From NCBI RefSeq assembly GCF_011745365.1, contig NW_024468916.1, positions 310,001 to 374,000 of the forward strand: DNA of 64,000 nucleotides. Reading direction: 5' to 3'. Each line of letters opens with the position of its first letter. Within the stretch, counting starts at the first letter, position 1. The notes beneath the pieces are model-generated. The model saw nothing but the letters and a program-made list of their open reading frames with translations, did no database searches and was not told where the DNA came from. The DNA comes from Cryphonectria parasitica EP155 (Eukaryota > Ascomycota > Sordariomycetes > Diaporthales > Cryphonectriaceae). The position numbers and the translations under genes are program-made. This document shows positions 49,215-61,300 of this stretch, one piece after another.

Positions 49215-51772
49215 ATGAGGGGCCTCAATGCTGCTGTCTCGGCCACCTTGTTGGCGATGGCCACGTCTGCCAATGGAGCGAGTTACAACAGCACGCCAAT
49301 CTACAAGAATCCTAATGCCACCATCGACGATCGGGTCTCTGATCTGCTCAGCCGCATGACAATACAGGAAAAGGCAAGCCAGCTGGTCCAGGGCGATGTC
49401 TCCAACTGGCTCAACGTTGATGACGGGGCCTTCAACGCGAGTGGCCTGGCCTGGAACATGGAGTACCGAGGAGGGTCGTTCTATGTTGGCTATTATCTGA
49501 ACTGGACGACCCTGTGGGAGTACATCAAGATCGGTCAGGACTATCTGGTGCAGAACACGACACTTGGCATACCAGCCTGGGTCCAGTCCGAGGGCATCCA
49601 CGGTTTTCTCATCCCCAACGCCACCATCTTCAACAGTCCCATCGCCCAGGCTTGTTCGTGGAACCCAGACCTGGTCGAGAAGATGGGCCAGGCCATCGCG
49701 CAAGAGGCCTCGGCTCTGGGTGTGAACCAGATCTTCGGTCCCCTGGGAGACCTGGCTCGTGAGCTGCGGTACGGCAGAGTCGAGGAGACGTACGGCGAGG
49801 ATTCCTACCTGGCTGGCGAGATGGCCTACAGTTACGTCAAGGGCCTGCAGTCTGGCGGTGTCGCTGCCATGGTCAAGCACTTCGCCGCGTATGCCTCGCC
49901 TGAGCAGGGCATTAACACGTCGCCTGTCCACGGTGGCGAGCGAGAGCGTCTCATGACGTACTTGCCGTCCTACAAGCGGGCCATCGTCGACGCAGAGGCC
50001 GTGGCCATCATGGCCGCCTACCATTGCTACGACAGCGTGCCGGCGGTGGCGGACTACCATCTGCTCACCGAGATCCTTCGAGACTCTTGGGGCTATGAGT
50101 ATTTCGTCATGTCAGATGCTGGAGGGACGGATCGGATTTGCACGGCCTTTGACATGTGTCAAGCCTCTCCAATCGACTCAGACGCCATCGTGAACTTTGC
50201 CCTCCCAGCAGGCACGGACAGCGAGATGGGAGGTGGGAGTTACAACTACGAGAAGATCCCCGACATGGTAGCGGCGGGTTCTCTCAACGAGTCCGTTGTC
50301 GACACGGCCGTCTCCAGGGTCCTCCGTGCCAAGTTCCAGATGGGCCTGTTCGAGAAGCCCTTCCTCGGCGTGCCCGAGAATGAGTTTGATCAATACGTCC
50401 ATACCAATGCAACCCAGCAGCTTGCACGCCAGCTGGACACAGAATCTATTGTCCTTCTCGAGAATCACAACGCCGTGCTGCCGCTCAGCAAGACAGCCCA
50501 CATCGCGGTCATTGGGCCCATGGCAGCAGACCGGGTGAACTATGGCGACTATGTTGTACGTCTTTGCCCCACTATCACTTCTCCTCCAACATTCTCACAC
50601 TTATACATATCTTTTGTTGTCACTGCTTGGTGTCTGTCTGCTTGCTAATCAATTGCATGTTCAATAGCCATATAAATCCGGCTACCGAGGTGTCACACCA
50701 CTCGAAGGTTTTCAGGCAGCCAGTGAGGGTACCATTACCTATGCCAAGGGCTGTGAGCGCTGGTCCAACGACGAATCCGGCTTTGAGGAGGCCGTTTCTT
50801 CCGCCGAGGCTGCCGACGTGGCCGTGGTGATTGTGGGCACCTGGAGCCGCGATCAGGGCGAGCTCTGGACGGGCCTGAACGCGACCACAGGCGAGCACAT
50901 CGACCTCTCTTCGCTAAACCTCGTGGCCGCGATGCCGAGGCTGGTGCAGGCCATCATCAACACGGGCAAGCCAACGGTGGTGGTTTTCAGTAGTGGGAAA
51001 CCCATCACGGAGCCGTGGATTAGCAAGAATGCGAGCGCCCTGGTGCAGCAGTTCTACCCGTCCGAACAAGGCGGGAATGCACTTGCCGATGTGCTGTACG
51101 GGAATTACAACCCAAGCGGCAGGCTGAGCGTCTCATTCCCTTATGATGTTGGGACCACGCCGATTTACTACGATTATCTGAACTCGGCGAGATCGTACCC
51201 CAACCCTGGACATATCTATCCTAATGGGACATTGGTGTATGGATCGACTTATGTGTTTCAGAATCCGGATGCGCTCTACACGGTATGTCTGTCGTCTCAT
51301 CCTGCAGATGATAATGGCTGATAGCCACCTATTGGCTGGCCTACTACACAAACATAAATTCGTCAGGCTTACTGACGTGGATAATGAATAATAGTTCGGG
51401 TACGGCCTCTCCTATTCGACCTTCAGCTATTCCGCCATCACCCTCTCACAGAGCACCGCCTCGGCCAGCGATACCATTACCGTCACGGTGGAAGTGACCA
51501 ACAACTCCACAGTCGACGGCACCGAAGTGGTACAGGTGTACATCAAAGACGACATCTCAAGCGTTGTTGTGCCCAACAAGCTGCTAAAGGGCTTTTCCAA
51601 GGTTTTCATCGCAGCCGGGGCCACCGAGACTGTCAGTATCGACATCAACGTAGCCGACTTGGGGCTGTGGGACATTCGGATGAATTATGTCGTGGAGCCA
51701 GGAACCTTTACGGTGTATGCGGGCAGCTCAAGCTCGGACCTGCGGGCAAATGCTACCTTGACGGTCACCTAG
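49215..51772 (+). CDS. Secreted GH3 glycosidase (beta-glucosidase/beta-xylosidase group)
   Basis: CDS join(49215..50555,50668..51282,51395..51772), 777 aa; both introns are 112 bp. The start at 49215 gives a signal peptide (MRGLNAAVSATLLAMATSA, cleavage near residue 20-23), preferred over the upstream open frame. GH3 N-domain motifs: DRVSDLLSRMTIQEKASQL, K221-H222 in MVKHFAAY, and the nucleophile D301 in YFVMSDAGG. The second domain follows (VIGPMAADRVNYGDYV, VIVGTWSRDQGE) and an FnIII-like C-terminal domain closes it (FGYGLSYSTF, VVQVYIKDD). Many N-glycosylation sites fit secretion. The nucleophile context SDAGG instead of the SDW seen in common beta-glucosidases suggests another substrate; it cannot be read from sequence. 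Confidence 0.92.
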
Positions 51773-52042
51773 ATGATTGGACTAGTTGATTATATGACTC
51801 TGCTTCCAACACCATGTTTGAGCTGTAAGCTATTGCCAAGGTCATGTTTGCGGTCAGTGCCCTCATCACACATGTCACAACAAAGCCAAGGTCTTTGTGG
51901 ATTACAATGATCAAGTCATACGATGTCATCGCTGTGTGGTCTTCGTTAAGTAAATAAAAAGTATGTGTATATAAAGTAGATACCACCGAGTCGAAATAGA
52001 AACCAAGGGCAACCCGGCATGTTTCCAAACTCTTTTCCTCTC

Positions 52043-53579
52043 TCACGAGGTCAAGGTAAAAGTATCACTTGTTCCATTAAAGGCCGTGATGGTGCCAAAG
52101 ATGTCCTTCCAGTCACCATAATATCTGACCCTATAGGTGCCCGCCTCGGCATATGGTGCCGTGGCCGAATTGTCGGTCGTCTCCGTCTCCCAGGTGATGA
52201 TGACCTGGCTGTAGCCCAGGATGGTGTCGGTCTGCGCCCAGGTGTAGACAAGGTGCCAGTCGTTGTCGTCACGGACCTGGGTCCAGGTGGAGCCGTCGAC
52301 CAGCTGCTCCACGGCCGCAAAGGTGCCCTCGAGGCGCAGGTTGTTGCGCGGGTTGGCGCCCTGGAAGGTGGTGTTGACGACGCTGCCGATGGTGTACGAG
52401 GCGTTGGGCTGTGTAATGACATCGCCAAAGGCGCTGCCGATCGGGGCACCGTCATAGACGACACCGGCGATGAAATCAAGAGAGACCGCCCTGTTGTCTG
52501 GCGGGTAAGGGCCGGACGCAGGGGAGTCGGTCGAGTCTGGGGAGAGGTAGTGCAGGTTGCTGATGGAGAGGTTCATGTAGGCGTCGAGCTCAAACTGGCC
52601 ATACAGGGTGGAGGCGCCCTCGTACCGCTGGATCTGGTACTCCTCGAGGGTGGCGACGTAGTGGGCGTAGGTGTTGGCAGGGCCGCCCAGGACGACGATG
52701 GGCTCGGTGTCGTTGAGGAAGGTGGCCGAGGCCTCGCTGGCGACGGCGTTGCGCCACCTGCGGCCCGACATAGTGGTGGCCTCGCTGGGCGAGACGATGA
52801 TGATAAACTGGCCGACACGGAAGCTCTGAACGTCGACGATATCCGGCGTCCAGTCGTAGGGCTCGTAGATCTCACCGACGTCCAGGAGGATGGGCTTGGG
52901 GTACTGGCATGCGACCTGCTCTGGGCCTGGGTCCTTGAGAAGGTAGGCGACGGCATCCCACAGCGGGTCGTCAGGCTGGCCAGAGTCGGCCTGGACAAAG
53001 TCGAAGGCGCCAGGCCAGTCGGTGGTGCCGGCCGCAAAGGACTGGCCCAGGGCGGCGGGACATGTGTTGACGGTCGTGCCGTTGGGCAGGGCAAACTCAA
53101 AGTAGCTCATGTTCTGGAAGAAGTGATACGACTTGACGGTCGTGCCCACGATGGGGGTGGACTGCGCGTCAAAGTCGCCGTACAGGTCATATGCGCCCTG
53201 GAACTGACGACGGCCCATCTCGTAGCACGAGGTCACACCGAGGTCGACGTTGGCAAAGAGGGGCCCTCGACCATGGCAATCCTGCGACTTGCCGTTGGCG
53301 CACGTGCTGTTCTCGAAGCTGCACATGTCTCCAGTGCCATCATCGCACCAGGCGCCCAGGACATTGGGTGTTGTGTCGCCCACGTTCGCCTGCGAGAAAC
53401 CGGCGACGAAACCATCAGCAGCTGAGCTGTCGCTGGCCATGGTCTGCTCAAAGAGGTAAGCGGCTACGCCCTTGTTGTCGCCAGCTACGTGCGTGTTGTT
53501 TCCATACATGGACGTGCCGTGAACCTAAAGCCATCGATAATCAGTACTTGTTGTCTCTGTCTATGTAATGAGCGAGAAA

Positions 53580-53631
<52 letters not shown>

Positions 53632-54965
53632 ATATATATGTGTGTGTATATATATATGTGTGTGTATATATATATGTGTGTGTATATATATATGTGTGTG
53701 TATATATATATGTGTGTGTATATATATATGTGTGTGTATATATATATGTGTGTGTATATATATATGTGTGTGTATATATATATGTGTGTGTATATATATA
53801 TGTGTGTGTATATATATATGTGTGTGTATATGATCCAAATCGGAGTTGCACATACCGGATACCAGGTCAGGACGCCCATGTTGAGGCCATCCGAGGCACG
53901 CTGAAACCGCAACATGGTCAGGGTCTGATCCGTAGAGCTGTCGTACAAGGCGCGCTCCTCGGCGGGGTTGTTCTCGTAGGCATAGAGACTGCGGCTCAGG
54001 TTGCCATCGGTAATGTTGACAGTGCCGACATCAAGATAACCTTCTGTCAGGCTCTCGTGTGCCCTCTGGATGGAGAGGACAGCGCCGTCAATGATAGCGT
54101 TCACGCTCTGGAGATCCATCCCAAGACTCGTGATTTGAGGCTGGTTTTGGTTTTTTTTTGGTGGTTAGCTAGAGGTTGCGTGTTTATGTGTGTGCATATA
54201 TGTGTCTGTGTGTATGTGCGCTTGTGTGCAGAGAGGATTCGAGGGGAGGAAGAGAAACTCACCAGGAGGTAATTCCACCAGGCACCAGGACCATTGTGGG
54301 AATGAGTGCCCGTCACAGCCACGTTTGACTGTCCATAGACGGCATAGTCATCGCCCAGGGCAGCAAGCCCTTCCAGGATGCCATAGCGCTGGGCTGTATC
54401 GCCAGCAGCAATATCCAGCACCAGGTAAACAAACCTGTCATCTGGGTTGCTGACATCGCCAATGATGAAAGCCCGAGAGTAGAGACGTTGGCGCAGACCC
54501 GTTCCAATCTGGCTCAGGTCCGCATATCCACCAAACTCTACCTCGACAACGGGGCCGGTAATGTCAGCCTTGCCCACTCCTATCCTGAATGGTTCGTCAT
54601 TTACTCAAGTTAGTATACGTTTCTATGGTAAGACACACTATACACTGTGTGTGTGTGTGTGTGTGGGTATGTATATGTATATGCATATGTATAAAGGTGT
54701 ACTTGTGTGTGGTTGATACGACTTACAAGTACTGGTCACCAGTAGAGGCCCGCGTCTTGGACGTCAGAAACTCCTTGACCTCCTCAAAGTCGTCAAAGTC
54801 AACATTATCCAGCTCCTCGGACGAGGATGCAAACGCCCTGGGCCTCTGGTTGCTGTTCAGCACCGAGATGGCGAGCAAGCCAAGGGCCAACACGGAGAAG
54901 AGGGCCAAGGTGCTGAGAAGACCCCTGCGCGGGGCGCCGCGTTCCTTGAACGTAGAGGCGGTCAT
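52043..54965 (-). CDS. Neutral ceramidase
   Basis: CDS complement(join(52043..53524,53856..54140,54263..54584,54727..54965)), 775 aa; introns 142, 122 and 331 bp. The N-terminus has a hydrophobic segment ([20 protein letters not shown], about residues 15-35) acting as signal anchor. Family motifs: [30 protein letters not shown] with zinc-ligand His residues, and the active-site segment [14 protein letters not shown]. In bacterial and animal neutral ceramidases this segment is GDVSPN with the catalytic Ser; here Thr334 is at that place. The enzyme hydrolyses ceramide to sphingosine and fatty acid. Many N-glycosylation sites fit a lumenal or extracellular domain. The third intron is long because of an 18-bp minisatellite. 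Confidence 0.93.
53581..53832. repeat. (TA)n(TG)n 18-bp minisatellite in a ceramidase intron
   Basis: After a (CA)n and (TA)n lead-in (53581-53624), an 18-bp unit of TATATATATA followed by TGTGTGTG repeats about 11-12 times with almost no change (ten exact periods span 53641-53820). All lies within intron 53525-53855. The array is open in several frames but is not coding. Confidence 0.95.
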
Positions 54966-57806
54966 GGTATACTGAACTTATAGTAAATAAGTACTGTATG
55001 TCCTTGGCGAGCCCTGTCTCACACAGCCTTGGTGTGTCAGCGCGAAAGAAGATCGCACGACAAAGACAAAAACAGAAGAGGACAGCTGAGAGGGGAGGAG
55101 GGTGATGGCGGGGGCAGTGTCACGTCTGAGAGAGACAGACCGTGGAATGAAGAACGTCTGGACACACGTCCTCAACCATGCAACGCATAGAAAGGAGAAG
55201 GGGGGACGCGAAGGAAGTACAGCATCCAGTCTTTTATGAACCAGGACAGAACCACATACTACTTGCTATCACTACTACAATGATAAATTACCTGGTGATC
55301 TGCCAGTGCAGAATGAGGACCCCAAAATCTATAGTACAGGCAGAACGCTATCATCCATCCTTGTTTTGGAGATTGCAAGCTCATGTGGCTGTGGATTCCG
55401 GGCCATGGGTTCCATCTCGGATTGCATGGCATGGGGGGGCGAGGTTGTGTGCGGTGGGTGTGGAGGAAGGAGGTGTGGTGGTGGTAGTCTCCGTCTCGCT
55501 CTCTGCCTACTACTACTATTACTGTACAGGTTGAGGGAGATTGTTGATCATGCTCCCGGCATCTCTGGCATGCAGAGTAGTATCGATGTTACCCCCGGGG
55601 CGGGACTTGTTCCTGGGGCCCTGGAGGAGCGGCTGTTCGTGCAGGTACCGTGACGTGCCTGCTTGTCTTGCTTATATCTTTTCCTCGAGTCAAAGCCCAG
55701 GGACGAGGGCTGGCAGTCCCATTGGAGAAGGTGTGATATCAAGAACGCTTGAGCTGCCGCCGTCAAGAGTGGAACCTTTTTGCCAAAAAGAAAAAGTGGA
55801 TGTCTCTGCGTCCCCACGGCCAGCGACGGAGGCCGATTTGTCCTTCTATGTTGGTCTTAGCCCCAAGATTATTTGTGCCGCCAAGGACCTTTACACCGCG
55901 ATTATGTGAGGGCCAATGAGGAGGCTGTGCCTGATATGAATGGAGGGTCAAATGTCGAATCATGAAAGCATACTATAGTACGGTGCAATCACTGGTCCCA
56001 AACACCTCGTATAGTCGACCGTTACTCCAAAGTCTGCGAGTCCCTCGGTCATAGCCCGGGGAGGGGGGGCGCACTGGAGCGGCCGTTAGAGTTAGTACAT
56101 AGGAGAAGCAACCCGTCAGGCCCAGAAGAATCACATGCTTCCAAAGCAGGGCCTGCCCACCCCATTTGATCAAAGTTCAGATCTACTATTGATCCTGGTT
56201 CAAGTGACGCTATGGCGGCATGACCTTGCAGGCCTGCATATTGTGGCCGGGGTCACACAAGCTCTAATAACGTAACCAGTTGGCCAAATTCCTTGGACCA
56301 AGTCCTTGTGTGCTCAGCTAGGCCTGTGTATACGTATGTGTCTTCCCCGCTTTCCTTTTTACCCTCACACCCCTCAAAAGACCAAGGATCGAGGGAGGAG
56401 GATGATAATGTTCCTTGTCAAGGTAGGAAAATTATGGATCGGTCGGTCGAGCTGAAAAAGAAAAATGACATGCCCCCTGGCAGGATGTCTTCTTATCTCT
56501 TGTGAATAGACTTGTCCATCTTCTAGGCCGTGTGGACCAGGCCATAGACGAGTTGTGCCGAAGTTTGCTGCAGCAGCAAGACGTGAGAGAGACACGCAAG
56601 AGGAGTATTTCCTTTTGGCCCCACACCGGCAGGACAATTTGACAAGAAGCGGAGCCCGCGGGAGCTTTCGACCTGTCACCGTAGCGAGGGTGGAGGCAGC
56701 CTCCCGGTAGATCACCCGGCATTCCTCACCAGATTTGGTAGTCTCACCGACGGTAGATCCGGGTTTCTAAAAAACAAACCCAGGCTCAGCAAGCGGTGGA
56801 GGCCGAGCGCCGGGTAGGAAGAAAGGGGTGGTGGGTGGCTATTTGACTTTCTTTTAACCCTCAGCTGCAACTTTCAAATAGTTCTGCTCCATTTTAAGAT
56901 TAGAGACGATAAGTATGCTCTGCCCAAGCACTTTGCCCCCATTCGCGCTTGGAGGTGCAGGTGGGTAACACCGACGGTCCTTGAGAGATCGTCAAGAATG
57001 TGACCCTTCCACTCCTCAGCTGTCTCCAGCGACTTCGGCAAGCCTCATCCGAGACAGTGTCCAGCTGTACAACACTATACTTCAGGTCTCGGGGTTCCCA
57101 GAGAAGAGGGGGCTTAGGGGAGGCAGGAGAGAAGGTGGTAGGTAGACACTTTGGGTCACACGTAGTGTGTGACACTTAATTACCGACTCGGACTAAGGAT
57201 ACGGCAGGTTTTCAATTTGCATGCAATTCTTTTTCCTTTAGGGTCTAGGAGAAGAGCGAAAGCAAGCATGTGCTTCGCAAGTCGTGCACACAACTACGAA
57301 GCGTTTTTTTTATTATTATATGAAGCACCTCAACTCAATTTCTTCTTCAGGTCATAAAAGAGTAGGAAAAAGAGAAGAAGAACAGCCTGAGTTAAGGTGC
57401 TTCACGTAAAGTTTCGGGCCAGCGTTCCCAAAACCTTGCCGTGGTATTACCTGCTAGATAATTGCGGGTGCATTCTACCACAGTAGATGCCAGGTGCCGG
57501 CCCCCGCCGCCTCATATTAATGATTGATGAAACGTTAAATACGATTCGCCTATAACGATGGACACTCGAATGTGCAACAAATACTGCTTTCATACCCAAG
57601 AACTGTCTCGCTTCAAGTTCACATCGACTTCACACTCAAGAGCATATTTGGAGAGGTGGCCAAGTGTTTACCTGGCTCACGGAAACGGTTGGTCGATTTT
57701 GTGTCCTGGCGGCGGTTACCGGCCACAGATATAGACAGAGAGGAGAGAGAGAAATTCTCATCGCTGGTACACAAAAGGCGCTCCAAGAGGCATGCCCGCC
57801 TTCGCC
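54966..57806. other. 2.8-kb region without a recognised gene
   Basis: The ceramidase promoter occupies the left part. No frame has domain-like content. The sequence around 57530-57700 includes an A-box-like TGGCCAAGTG (57658-57667) but no T-arm. Some short ORFs near 55178-55909 are low-complexity (Gly/Cys, Leu runs). Confidence 0.45.
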
Positions 57807-58154
57807 TCAGCTCTTTTCCGATGGCTGCTGTCGATCACGCCCGGTAATTTTGGGCCAGAAATTAATCCAAGCTGCACTCTCAATACATCCCAGCATGACA
57901 AGACCGGCTGCAAGCCAGAGACGCGTCCTACGACTGAGGCCGAGGCCGCTGAGGCTGAATTTGGGGATTTCGGTGTCATTGACGTTGAATTTGTTGTTGG
58001 GTCCGGTGTTCTTGGACGTAGAGAAGGCGCTGCGGCTGCGGCGGACAGTCATGATCGGAGTGTTAACACCTGTGGCCCGCAAGGTAGCAAGCATATTCGG
58101 CTTGTTGAGAATATGGCGAAGCATTGGGGATTTGACAAGTTGAACAGTGGCCAT
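57807..58154 (-). CDS. Small single-pass membrane protein, probably mitochondrial
   Basis: Single exon, 115 aa, ATG at 58154 (the upstream open frame to 58337 starts outside good context). The N-terminus is basic and hydroxylated with few acids (KSPMLRHILNKPNMLATLRA, then TVRRSRSAFSTS), as in a mitochondrial presequence with a likely cleavage before AFSTS. A spacer leads to IPKFSLSGLGLSRRTR and one strong transmembrane helix (LWLAAGLVMLGCIESAAW), then a short basic tail. The GLSRRTR-helix block looks conserved among filamentous ascomycetes, from memory. Function unknown; an inner-membrane accessory subunit or assembly factor would fit its size. Confidence 0.7.
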   Translation of the reverse strand: MATVQLVKSPMLRHILNKPNMLATLRATGVNTPIMTVRRSRSAFSTSKNTGPNNKFNVNDTEIPKFSLSGLGLSRRTRLWLAAGLVMLGCIESAAWINFWPKITGRDRQQPSEKS

Positions 58155-58378
58155 TTTGAAATCTTTTGACGAAAGAGACGTTTCGAATTGGCCATGCATG
58201 CCTGACAACTCTTGTCGCTTGTCGGGGCTGTCGAGTATTTTAACGCGGAGCGAACCGTTATGCTTACAAGTTCCCCCGAGACCAGAACGTAAGCATCCTC
58301 CAACACAAGGAGGAAATTCAATCCGTTCCGTAGGCACATCCAGGCCCTGAGATCAAACCAAGCTGTGTTGCATAACGG

Positions 58379-61300
58379 TTAGGATCGATTGATCGTCAAG
58401 GGTCGGAAGGGTTTGCGAAGCTTCTGCAGCGCTGCAGCTCCATCACGAGGAGCTACTAGGCCTGGAGGGCGCTTGACACCAACATGTGTTTTCTGCATGT
58501 TCATTGTCGTGTTATGGAGGCTCGCCGCCGGACGTGAAGCTGTAGATTGGGATCCCACAGAACCAGGTCCCTCGCGACACTCCTGTGGCGTCATGTCACC
58601 AGCTTCAGCTTCGTTATTTGGTGTCGTGGGTCTTGGAGGCGAACTGGAGAAATGCACATATCGTCCCTTCGAACCTGGTGCCCCTAGTCTCGCCGCCGTG
58701 GGCTTCGGCTTTGAGATCGGGCCTGGACGTACTCTATGAGAAGACAGCTGTGGTTCGATCGCAGGGCGGTTGAGTCGGCCCTCTTCTGCGTTCTTGGGTC
58801 TTGAGACACGAGACTCCAACTCCATACGCTGCAAACCTGAGTGCGAAAGACCCGGATTTTCCTGAGGTCCTTTCACAGATCGCCCCTTGACAAAGCTGAG
58901 CAGTGTGGTTTGACCTCCTGTAGGAGCCGCCTTGCTCTTTCTGGGGCCTCGGTTCACTGCTGCGCCACCGGCGGGATCGAGTGAACCAAGGGTAGCTTGG
59001 TGGGAGCCAGAAGTGACGAAGCCGAGCTGGGAGGCCATGGTGAATGTCGGCTGCTGCTGCTCCATCGTAGTCGAGTAATTCCTTACCCACACCAGCTCCT
59101 CGTTGCCCTGTGATTCATGCGTTGGGCCGGTCAGCCGTGGCCGTTTCCTCCGAGGCGCTTCAGACGAGAGGTCATCCCATAAAGGATTGATGCCCATCTC
59201 ATATTGCTGTGACGCAGGATCTTCGGGATACAGATCGTCACTTGGACTGAATCCACCAGGCAGACCGTCGTATATCAACTGCTGAGTCGGAACCTGGCGC
59301 CCAAGAATCCTCCCAATCATCTCCAGTCGATGGCATTCGAGTTCAGGCCCGATCCTGCCAAAAAGTTTCGCGACAGGTTCGAGGAAAGTTGATAACTCTA
59401 CTTCGGCCTGTCCACCATACGAGGTGCTCACCAATGGGCAGCTAATGTACAACAAAGCTTTCGCCCGTGTCATCGCCACGTACAAAAGCCGGCGCTCCTC
59501 ATCTGTGTCATCGGAGCGCATGTGAGGGATGGATCCATTGTAGGCTGCCGGTATGAAAACAACAGGCCACTCGAGACCCTTAGCAGCATGGATGGTAGAG
59601 ATGGTGACCATGGGCGTCGAAGCCTGATCCTGACCTTTATTCTGGGCGTCTGAAGCCAGCGAGACGTTGGCCAGGAATCTGGCAAGAACGTCGTCGTCTT
59701 TGGTCTGATGCAGCCCATCGATCTCGGGCAGGTCGTCTTCCACGTCAATGTTCCCATCTCCGATGAAGTCACTTCCAAGCGCCCGGAACTCTTGCACATT
59801 GGCCCACCTCTGTTCGTACTCATCGCGGTATGAATCCTGAAGGTATTTCTCGAACGAGAGCCTCGCTAGGACATCATCAATGATGTCGACCAGGGTGTAA
59901 GGGCACTGGTCTGTCGGCTGTCGGGCCTTTTTCTGTATGTCAAGAACCAGACGGATCAGTTCACCGCTGATCCTCTGCTCAACTGTCTTCTTGATACTGG
60001 TCTTGGCGGCTCGATCACCTCGACAGTGTCTGGTCAGCAGGTTCCAGAGGCTCAGAGACGACCGCTCGGCTTCCTCGAGCAGGGCCTTGATTGTGGCATC
60101 TCCAAGGCCGCGCTTGGGTACATTGATGATCCTTGCAAGGGCATCATTGTTTTCCGGTTGGTGAATGACCCTGAGGTAGTCGAGAAGGACCTTGATTTCC
60201 GCTCGCTCGTAGAACTTGAAGCCACCGACCATCCTGTACGCAATTCCTGCCTTGCCGAGGGATGTCTCGAGATGTCTAGACAGCGAAGCCGATCGCAGGA
60301 GAATGGCTATATCTTCAGGTCCGATCATGCGCCCCGACATCATCTGCGTACGACGTATTTCGGAAACTATCCACGAGGCCTCATCGGCTGAACTCTTCAG
60401 GCGTCTCAATGTAGGCCGAGTGCCTTTGTCATGGACTGGTCTGAGCACCTTCTGGTACCTCTTGGCGTCCTGCTGGATGACACTCAGGGAGGTGTCTAGG
60501 ATAGCCTGCGAGGAGCGGTAGTTCTCCTCGAGAGAGATCTGGTCAGTCTTCGGAAAGTCATCAAAAAGTCGCCTCAGGTTGGCGATCTCCGCCGACCGCC
60601 ACCCGTATATACTCTGATCCGGATCACCGACTATCGTGATCCGGTTCCTTGTCTGCGCGAGAAGACGCATGAGGTCGTACTGGACCCCATTTGTGTCTTG
60701 ATACTCATCGATAAGCACGGCCTCGATGTTAGACACGCAGGCGGGGCGCTTTTCGAGGAGTTCCACGCAGCGGACAAGCAGATCGTCGTAGTCGAGAAGG
60801 TTTGATCTCTCGAGGTGATCTTGATACGCCTGGTAGCAGGTCTCAAACGCCCTCGAGCCTTCTGCTGCCTCGCCGCTCCGCTTTCGCCTCAGTGGGGTGG
60901 GCTTCCACTCCTTGCCCTTGGCCTTCCTCTTGCTGATCCACGCCCGGGCCTGAACAGGATCAATGCTGAGCTGCAGACGCTTGCAGACGCGAGTAATGAT
61001 GGCCTTAGAGTCTGCGTCATCGGCAATGCTGAATTTCTGGTCCAGGCCAATGTGTCTGCCATATGCGGCCAGGTACCGACGGGCGATGCTGTGAAAGGTG
61101 CCCAAGACAAGCTTACTCCCGCGAGCATGGCCCAAGGCCCTCCCTATACGCTCGCGCATCTCACGGGCAGCTTTGACGGTGAAGGTGGCGACGACGACGT
61201 TCTGAGGTTGGTAGCCGAGGGCATCGACGAGCCAGACAACACGCGAGGTCAGGGTGTGGGTTTTGCCGCTCCCAGGGCCTGCCATGATGGCGACCGTCGA

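Noticed and set aside
49014..50060. 348-codon open frame on the - strand
   Set aside because: Antisense of the GH3 gene's first exon; no domain-like content.
52019..53425. 468-codon open frame on the + strand
   Set aside because: Exact antisense of the ceramidase last exon, with Val/Gly/Asp-rich composition and no domain.
53489..54272. Open frames made of Tyr/Ile/Thr/His or Cys/Val/Tyr repeats
   Set aside because: They are translations of the 18-bp TA/TG minisatellite in the ceramidase intron.
57650..57740. tRNA-Ser-like start (GGAGAGGTGGCCAAGTG)
   Set aside because: An A-box-like segment is present, but no T-arm (GGTTCGANTCC) and no matching acceptor stem follow.
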